This document shows positions 24,312 through 28,153 of a stretch of DNA of 28,153 bases, piece by piece. Under the pieces are notes generated by a model. It saw only the letters and a program-made list of their open reading frames with translations, had not been told where the DNA came from and did no database searches. The translations under genes and the position numbers were made by a program. The stretch covers positions 1 to 28,153 of the forward strand of contig CANCOY010000047.1 in NCBI GenBank assembly GCA_947379865.1, given 5' to 3'. The stretch is from Acetobacteraceae bacterium (GTDB lineage: Bacteria > Pseudomonadota > Alphaproteobacteria > Zavarziniales > Zavarziniaceae). How positions within the stretch are numbered: the first letter of the stretch is position 1; every line of letters begins with the position of its first letter.

Positions 24312-25400
24312 ATGCGCGTTGCCGGGGTTCATCGCCGTACCATCTGGCTGGCTGACGACGGCTGGACGGTTGAGGTCATCGACCAGACCCGTCTGCCCCA
24401 CGCCTTTGCCATCCTGCCCCTGCGCAGCGCCGATGAGGCCGCCGTGGCAATCCGCGACATGATCGTGCGTGGCGCCCCCCTGATCGGGGTGACCGCCGCT
24501 TATGGCTTGGCGCTGGCCATGCGGGCCGACCCGTCCGATACCGGCCTTGCTGCAGCCGCCAGCCTGATCGGCGAGGCGCGGCCCACCGCCGTCAACCTGC
24601 GCTGGGCCGTGGCCCGCATGGTGGCTGTGCTGCAGCCCCTTGCCCCTGCCGCCCGCGCCGCCGCCGCCTACACTGAGGCGGCGCGCATGGCGGACGAGGA
24701 TGTGGAGACCTGCCGCGCCATTGGTGCCCATGGCCTTGGCCTGATCGAGACCGCGCGCCATGGCGGCCGCACGGTGAACATCCTTACCCATTGCAATGCC
24801 GGCTGGCTGGCCTGTGTGGACTGGGGCACCGCCCTGTCGCCCATCTATCAGGCCCATGATGCGGGCATCCCGGTGCATGTCTGGGTGGACGAGACCAGGC
24901 CGCGCAACCAGGGCGCGTCGCTGACGGCCTGGGAACTGGCGCAGCATGGCGTGCCCCATACCCTGGTGGCGGATAATGCGGGCGGCCATCTGATGCAGCA
25001 TGGCGAGGTTGATCTGGTCATCGTCGGCACCGACCGCACCACCGCCACGGGCGATGTGGCGAACAAGATCGGCACCTATCTGAAGGCGCTGGCGGCGGCT
25101 GATTGCCAGGTGCCCTTCTATGTGGCGCTGCCTGGCTCCACCATCGACTGGACCCTGACCGACGGGGTGAAGCAGATCCCCATCGAGGAACGCTCGGCCC
25201 GGGAGGTCACCCACATGACCGGGCGTGATGCCGATGGCACCGTGCGCACGGTGGACATCTCCTCGCCCGGCACCCGGGCCGCGAACCCGGCCTTTGACGT
25301 GACGCCAGCACGTCTGGTAACACGATTGATTACGGAACGCGGCGTAACACACGCCAGCCGTGCGGGCCTGCAGGCGCTTTATCCAGAGCACGCGGTCTGA
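24312..25400 (+). CDS. mtnA: S-methyl-5-thioribose-1-phosphate isomerase
   Basis: This 362-residue protein is of the eIF2B-alpha/MtnA family and isomerises methylthioribose-1-phosphate to methylthioribulose-1-phosphate. The catalytic cysteine is C161 in NILTHCNAG and the catalytic aspartate is D241 in VGTDRTTATGDVANKIGTY; the RGAP motif is at 53-56. Those residues separate it from true eIF2B-like nucleotide-exchange proteins. The stop overlaps the aldolase start (TGATG), tying the isomerase to the next step. A dehydratase MtnB is not needed if the aldolase takes the product. Confidence 0.94.
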   Translation: MRVAGVHRRTIWLADDGWTVEVIDQTRLPHAFAILPLRSADEAAVAIRDMIVRGAPLIGVTAAYGLALAMRADPSDTGLAAAASLIGEARPTAVNLRWAVARMVAVLQPLAPAARAAAAYTEAARMADEDVETCRAIGAHGLGLIETARHGGRTVNILTHCNAGWLACVDWGTALSPIYQAHDAGIPVHVWVDETRPRNQGASLTAWELAQHGVPHTLVADNAGGHLMQHGEVDLVIVGTDRTTATGDVANKIGTYLKALAAADCQVPFYVALPGSTIDWTLTDGVKQIPIEERSAREVTHMTGRDADGTVRTVDISSPGTRAANPAFDVTPARLVTRLITERGVTHASRAGLQALYPEHAV

Positions 25401-26119
25401 TGGCGGGCGGCAGACCACGGCCTACCCTGGCCGAACGCCGGGCGGTGATTGCCGCTGCCCGCGCCATGAGCGACGAGGGGCTTAGTCCCGGCACCTCCGG
25501 CAATATCTCGCTGCGGGTCAGCGGCGGCCTGCTGGTGACCCCCACGGGCATGCCGGCTGAGCGTCTGTCGCCAGAAGATATCGTCGCCCTGGACAATGCG
25601 GGCCGCGCTGCCCCCGGCCAGCGGGCACCGTCCAGCGAATGGCCCTTTCATGTGGCGATCCTGGCAGCGCGGCCAGAGGCGGGCGCCGTCGTCCATTGCC
25701 ACAGCCGCTTTGCCACCACCTTGGCCTGCCTGCGCCGGCCCATTCCCGCCTTCCACTATATGGTGGCGGTGGCCGGTGGCGCCGACATTCGCTGTGCCGA
25801 TTACGCAACCTTTGGCACGCCCGAGCTTTCGGATGCCGCCCTTTCAGCGCTTGTGGGCCGCAAGGCCTGCCTGCTGGCCAACCATGGGCAGATTGCGCTG
25901 GGATCCACCCTTGAGGGTGCGTTGAAGCTGGCCCGGGAGGTTGAGGTGCTGGCGGCGCAATATGCCGGGGTGCTGGCGCTGGGCAAGCCCGTGCTGCTGG
26001 ACGCGGCGGAGATGGAGCGGGTGATCGCGAAATTCGCGACCTATGGCGTTCAGCCGGCTGTGGCCAGCAAGCCGCGCCGTCTGGCGGCCCGGACCACGAC
26101 AAAGGCAAAGACGGCGTAG
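25400..26119 (+). CDS. Class II aldolase, probable methylthioribulose-1-phosphate aldolase (Ald2-like)
   Basis: This 239-residue protein is of the zinc-dependent class II aldolase/adducin family. The phosphate-binding GTSGNIS (31-37) and TPTG (47-50), the catalytic E80 in SSEWPFH, and zinc histidines H99 and H101 (VVHCHS) and H162 (ANHG) are all present. In Rhodospirillum rubrum an mtnP-mtnA-ald2 cluster runs the DHAP shunt, where Ald2 splits methylthioribulose-1-phosphate (or 5-deoxyribulose-1-phosphate) into dihydroxyacetone phosphate and an aldehyde. The same order and TGATG coupling here suggest the same step. The alternative, an MtnB dehydratase, shares the fold; the mtnC/D genes it would need are absent. 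The C-terminal 23 codons overlap the end of the opposite-strand wecA-like gene. Confidence 0.85.
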   Translation: MAGGRPRPTLAERRAVIAAARAMSDEGLSPGTSGNISLRVSGGLLVTPTGMPAERLSPEDIVALDNAGRAAPGQRAPSSEWPFHVAILAARPEAGAVVHCHSRFATTLACLRRPIPAFHYMVAVAGGADIRCADYATFGTPELSDAALSALVGRKACLLANHGQIALGSTLEGALKLAREVEVLAAQYAGVLALGKPVLLDAAEMERVIAKFATYGVQPAVASKPRRLAARTTTKAKTA

Positions 26120-27120
26120 CCTGCGATCAGGGGCAGCAGCGCCAGCGGGATCTGGGTGGGCGGCAGGCGGTTCTGGGCCGTCCACGCAACCGCGCCCTGC
26201 ACCACGCCAAACAGGGCATAGAGGCCGGTCACCTGCACATGGCTGGCACCCATGCGGACGCACAGCTGATAGAGATGGCCCCGGTGTGCCTCTGACAGGC
26301 GCTCGCCCGCCAGCGCCCGGCGCACCAGGGTAAAGAGCACGTCACCCACATAGACGGCCAGCAGCATGGGCACCACAAAGACCGAAATCAGCTCGGATGT
26401 ACCATCGCCGGCCCGGCCGATCAGGGTCAGCGCGCCAAACAGCAGGCCCAGAAACTGGCTGCCCACATCCCCCATGAAGATGCGCCCACCCGGGAAATTA
26501 TAGGCCATGAAGCCGGCGGACCCTGCCACGATGGCCAAAGCGCACAGCACAACGAACTGGTTGCCTGCACCCCAGGCAATCAGCCCGAGTGACAACGCGG
26601 CAACCATGGCCGTGGCCCCTGAAATGCCGTTGATGCCATCCATGAAGTTATAGGCGTTCGTGAGGAACAGCAGCCAGGCCACAGCCAGCAGACTGCCGAC
26701 AAAGCCAAGCTCCACGGTGCCAAGACCTGGCAGGGACAGCGCCTCGATGTGGAAGCCACCCGCTACCAGGATGACCCCGGCCAGCAATTGGGTTCCGAAT
26801 TTCCAGCGTGCCGAGACACCCCGGATATCATCCAGAAGCGAGACCGTGGACAACAGGGCCGCCGAGGCCAGGAAGGCGCCGATCAGCGCCCAGGGCACCA
26901 CCAGATCAGGCAGGGCCAGCACACAGCCCGCCATGGCCACCAGGAAGCCCAGGATAATGGCGACCCCACCACTGCGCGGCGTTGCCACCTTGTGGCTGGA
27001 GCGGTGGTTGGGGCGGTCCATGATGGCAATGCGGATCATGGTCCAGGTCGCCAGCACCGACACGACGAGCCCGGTCGCACTTAGGGCCAGAACGCGCAGG
27101 ATCATGTCGTCGGGGATCAC
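26050..27120 (-). CDS. WecA/MraY-type undecaprenyl-phosphate sugar-1-phosphate transferase
   Basis: This 356-residue polyprenyl-phosphate glycosyl-1-phosphate transferase has about ten membrane helices. It moves a UDP-activated amino-sugar phosphate onto undecaprenyl phosphate, starting O-antigen, capsule or teichoic-type polymers. Catalytic motifs are LLDDIRG (95-101), NAYNFMDGINGI (155-166), PGGRIFMGDVGS (210-221) and HRGHLYQ (279-285). The last motif marks the WecA/TagO group rather than MraY. The start is GTG at 27120 or the in-frame ATG at 27105. No other polymer-synthesis gene is in the window. Its 3' end overlaps the aldolase gene by 70 bp on the other strand. Confidence 0.9.
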   Translation of the reverse strand: MIPDDMILRVLALSATGLVVSVLATWTMIRIAIMDRPNHRSSHKVATPRSGGVAIILGFLVAMAGCVLALPDLVVPWALIGAFLASAALLSTVSLLDDIRGVSARWKFGTQLLAGVILVAGGFHIEALSLPGLGTVELGFVGSLLAVAWLLFLTNAYNFMDGINGISGATAMVAALSLGLIAWGAGNQFVVLCALAIVAGSAGFMAYNFPGGRIFMGDVGSQFLGLLFGALTLIGRAGDGTSELISVFVVPMLLAVYVGDVLFTLVRRALAGERLSEAHRGHLYQLCVRMGASHVQVTGLYALFGVVQGAVAWTAQNRLPPTQIPLALLPLIAGYAVFAFVVVRAARRRGLLATAG

Positions 27121-27137
27121 GGTGCGTCGATCCCGGC

Positions 27138-27806
27138 TCAGGCCAGATGGCGGGCAAAAAAGCCGAGCGTGCGGCCATCAGCCAGACGGCTGGCCGCCGC
27201 ATCGAAATTGGCCCGCCGGTCCGAGCGGAAGCCATGGTCGGCATCATAGCGGTGGACCTCCACCGCCGGGTGGATGGCCTTCAGCTTCTCCACCTCAAGC
27301 ACCGGGATTGAGGCGTCCTTGTCGCCGAAATGCAGCAGGGTGGGGCACTTGGGCTGCTCGCCCATGAACTGGATCACCGCCGTGCCGTAATAGCCCACCG
27401 CCGCCGCAATTCCCGGCACCCGGCAGGCCGACAGCCAGGCGATGGAGCCGCCATAGCAATAGCCCACCACGCCAACCTTGCCGCGCGGGGCGAGCCAGGC
27501 GGCACTGGCCGCGATGTCGCCCATGGGCGCATCCCAGCCGATCTGGTCGCGCAGGGCGCGGCCCGTCACCACGGTCTCGGCCGTATAGCCAAGGTCTACG
27601 CCGCGCTCGGCCCGGTCGTACATGGCGGGCGCCAGCACCTCATAGCCGGCCGCCGCAAAAGCATCAGCCAGTTCGCGGATATGGGCGTTGACGCCAAAGA
27701 TCTCCATGACCAGAACCAGGCCACCCCGGGGCGTGCCTTCTGGCATTACATGCCAGGCGTCGAACCGGTGGCCATCGGCGGCGGCAAGCTGGATCATCTC
27801 GGCCAT
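27138..27806 (-). CDS. Dienelactone hydrolase-family alpha/beta hydrolase
   Basis: This 222-residue alpha/beta hydrolase has a cysteine nucleophile, as in dienelactone hydrolase: C117 in GYCYGG, with an acid in DKDAS (D162/D164) and H191 in DADHGF. The conserved E35 in VMEIFG is also present. These enzymes open lactone rings in aromatic breakdown, but many relatives have other or unknown esterase roles. The frame is open to 27860, but the ATG at 27806 has GGGAG nine bases upstream and avoids overlap with the upstream gene. It lies 26 bp after the MaoC-type gene and 17 bp before the wecA-like start, so the three may share a transcript. Confidence 0.88.
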   Translation of the reverse strand: MAEMIQLAAADGHRFDAWHVMPEGTPRGGLVLVMEIFGVNAHIRELADAFAAAGYEVLAPAMYDRAERGVDLGYTAETVVTGRALRDQIGWDAPMGDIAASAAWLAPRGKVGVVGYCYGGSIAWLSACRVPGIAAAVGYYGTAVIQFMGEQPKCPTLLHFGDKDASIPVLEVEKLKAIHPAVEVHRYDADHGFRSDRRANFDAAASRLADGRTLGFFARHLA

Positions 27807-27832
27807 GCTTTGCTTCTCCCTGTCAGGCAGCC

Positions 27833-28153
27833 TCAGGCAGTGCCCGCCCGGCGCAGGCACATGCCCTTGCCGTTCATGGTCAGGACCGTTTCACCGTGCT
27901 GGTTCGTCACCTCATAGCGGGTGCGCACCACGCCACGGTCGGGCTTGGTTGTGGAGGGTATTACATCAGTAACGGTTGTCGTAACGCTTAGACTATCGCC
28001 GGGGCGCACCGGCTTCAGCCAGCGCAGATCCTCGAAACCGGGGGAGCCGATGAAGCCGCCCGGCCCATCGGCCATGGCGCGGTCAACCACCACCCGCATC
28101 ATGGTGGCCGCCGAATGCCAGCCACTGGCGACGATGCCGCCAAAGTGCGAGCG
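27833..28153 (-). CDS. MaoC-type (R)-specific enoyl-CoA hydratase-like protein, 3' part
   Basis: The start lies beyond the window; 106 codons are visible, open to the last base. The visible part begins RSHFGGIVASGWHSAATMMRVVVD, quoted here by its ends RSHFGG and GWHSAAT, a stretch characteristic of MaoC hydratases, and goes on to LRWLKPVRPGDSLSV and the RTRYEVTNQHGETVLTMNG ending. MaoC proteins add water to 2-enoyl-CoA or related thioesters on a hot-dog fold. The catalytic Asp/His motif should lie in the missing N-terminal part, so activity cannot be judged. It is the first of the minus-strand genes seen at this end. Confidence 0.85.
   Translation of the reverse strand, partial: RSHFGGIVASGWHSAATMMRVVVDRAMADGPGGFIGSPGFEDLRWLKPVRPGDSLSVTTTVTDVIPSTTKPDRGVVRTRYEVTNQHGETVLTMNGKGMCLRRAGTA

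Overview
The window is a dense, GC-rich stretch of bacterial chromosome, most likely from an alphaproteobacterium. The order may be Rhodospirillales, but that is a guess. Support for the class comes from a separate-subunit petABC cytochrome bc1 operon, a MoxR/DUF58/DUF4159 block next to DUF1285, a CoA-type NUDIX hydrolase, DUF6111 and the CCA enzyme, and an mtnP-mtnA-aldolase order like that of Rhodospirillum. I saw no transposase, integrase, tRNA, rRNA or CRISPR. Gene density, codon usage and operon overlaps look like core or stable accessory chromosome.

Layout. 1-465 (+) is the 3' end of ispE. 479-1903 (-) is an amidase. 2033-2932 (-) is an EamA-type transporter, separated by a 335-bp divergent gap from a GNAT acetyltransferase at 3268-3807 (+). 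3857-8772 (-) is a six-gene guanidine-use operon: binding protein, permease, ATPase, nickel-dependent guanidine hydrolase (gdmH), a small histidine-tailed protein and a HupE/UreJ nickel permease. Its leader (8773-9094) holds a guanidine-I (ykkC) riboswitch directly behind a near-perfect sigma-54 promoter, with two enhancer-like sites further upstream. 9095-15955 (-) is a four-gene block: MoxR ATPase, DUF58, DUF4159 membrane protein and a large membrane protein with a VWA-like motif. 16027-19980 (+) carries DUF1285, a NUDIX CoA pyrophosphatase, DUF6111, the CCA-adding enzyme and an AruH-like aminotransferase. 20155-22773 (+) is petABC, closed by a strong terminator. 22849-26119 (+) is mtnP, apt, mtnA and a class II aldolase. 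26050-28153 (-) holds a WecA-type transferase, a dienelactone hydrolase-family protein and the 3' part of a MaoC-type dehydratase.

The most interesting system is the guanidine operon. Free guanidine would be imported by the ABC transporter and hydrolysed by GdmH to urea and ammonia. HupE would supply nickel, and the His-tailed protein may store or deliver it. No HypA/HypB-type maturation pair, such as the one known to activate cyanobacterial GdmH, is in the window, so the His-tailed protein is a candidate alternative nickel factor. Expression appears to need two inputs: a sigma-54 activator, probably nitrogen status, to start transcription, and guanidine itself, through the riboswitch, to let it proceed.

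A second coherent pathway is methylthioadenosine salvage. MtnP, Apt, MtnA and a class II aldolase fit the DHAP shunt known from Rhodospirillum rubrum, in which the aldolase splits methylthioribulose-1-phosphate into dihydroxyacetone phosphate and methylthioacetaldehyde.
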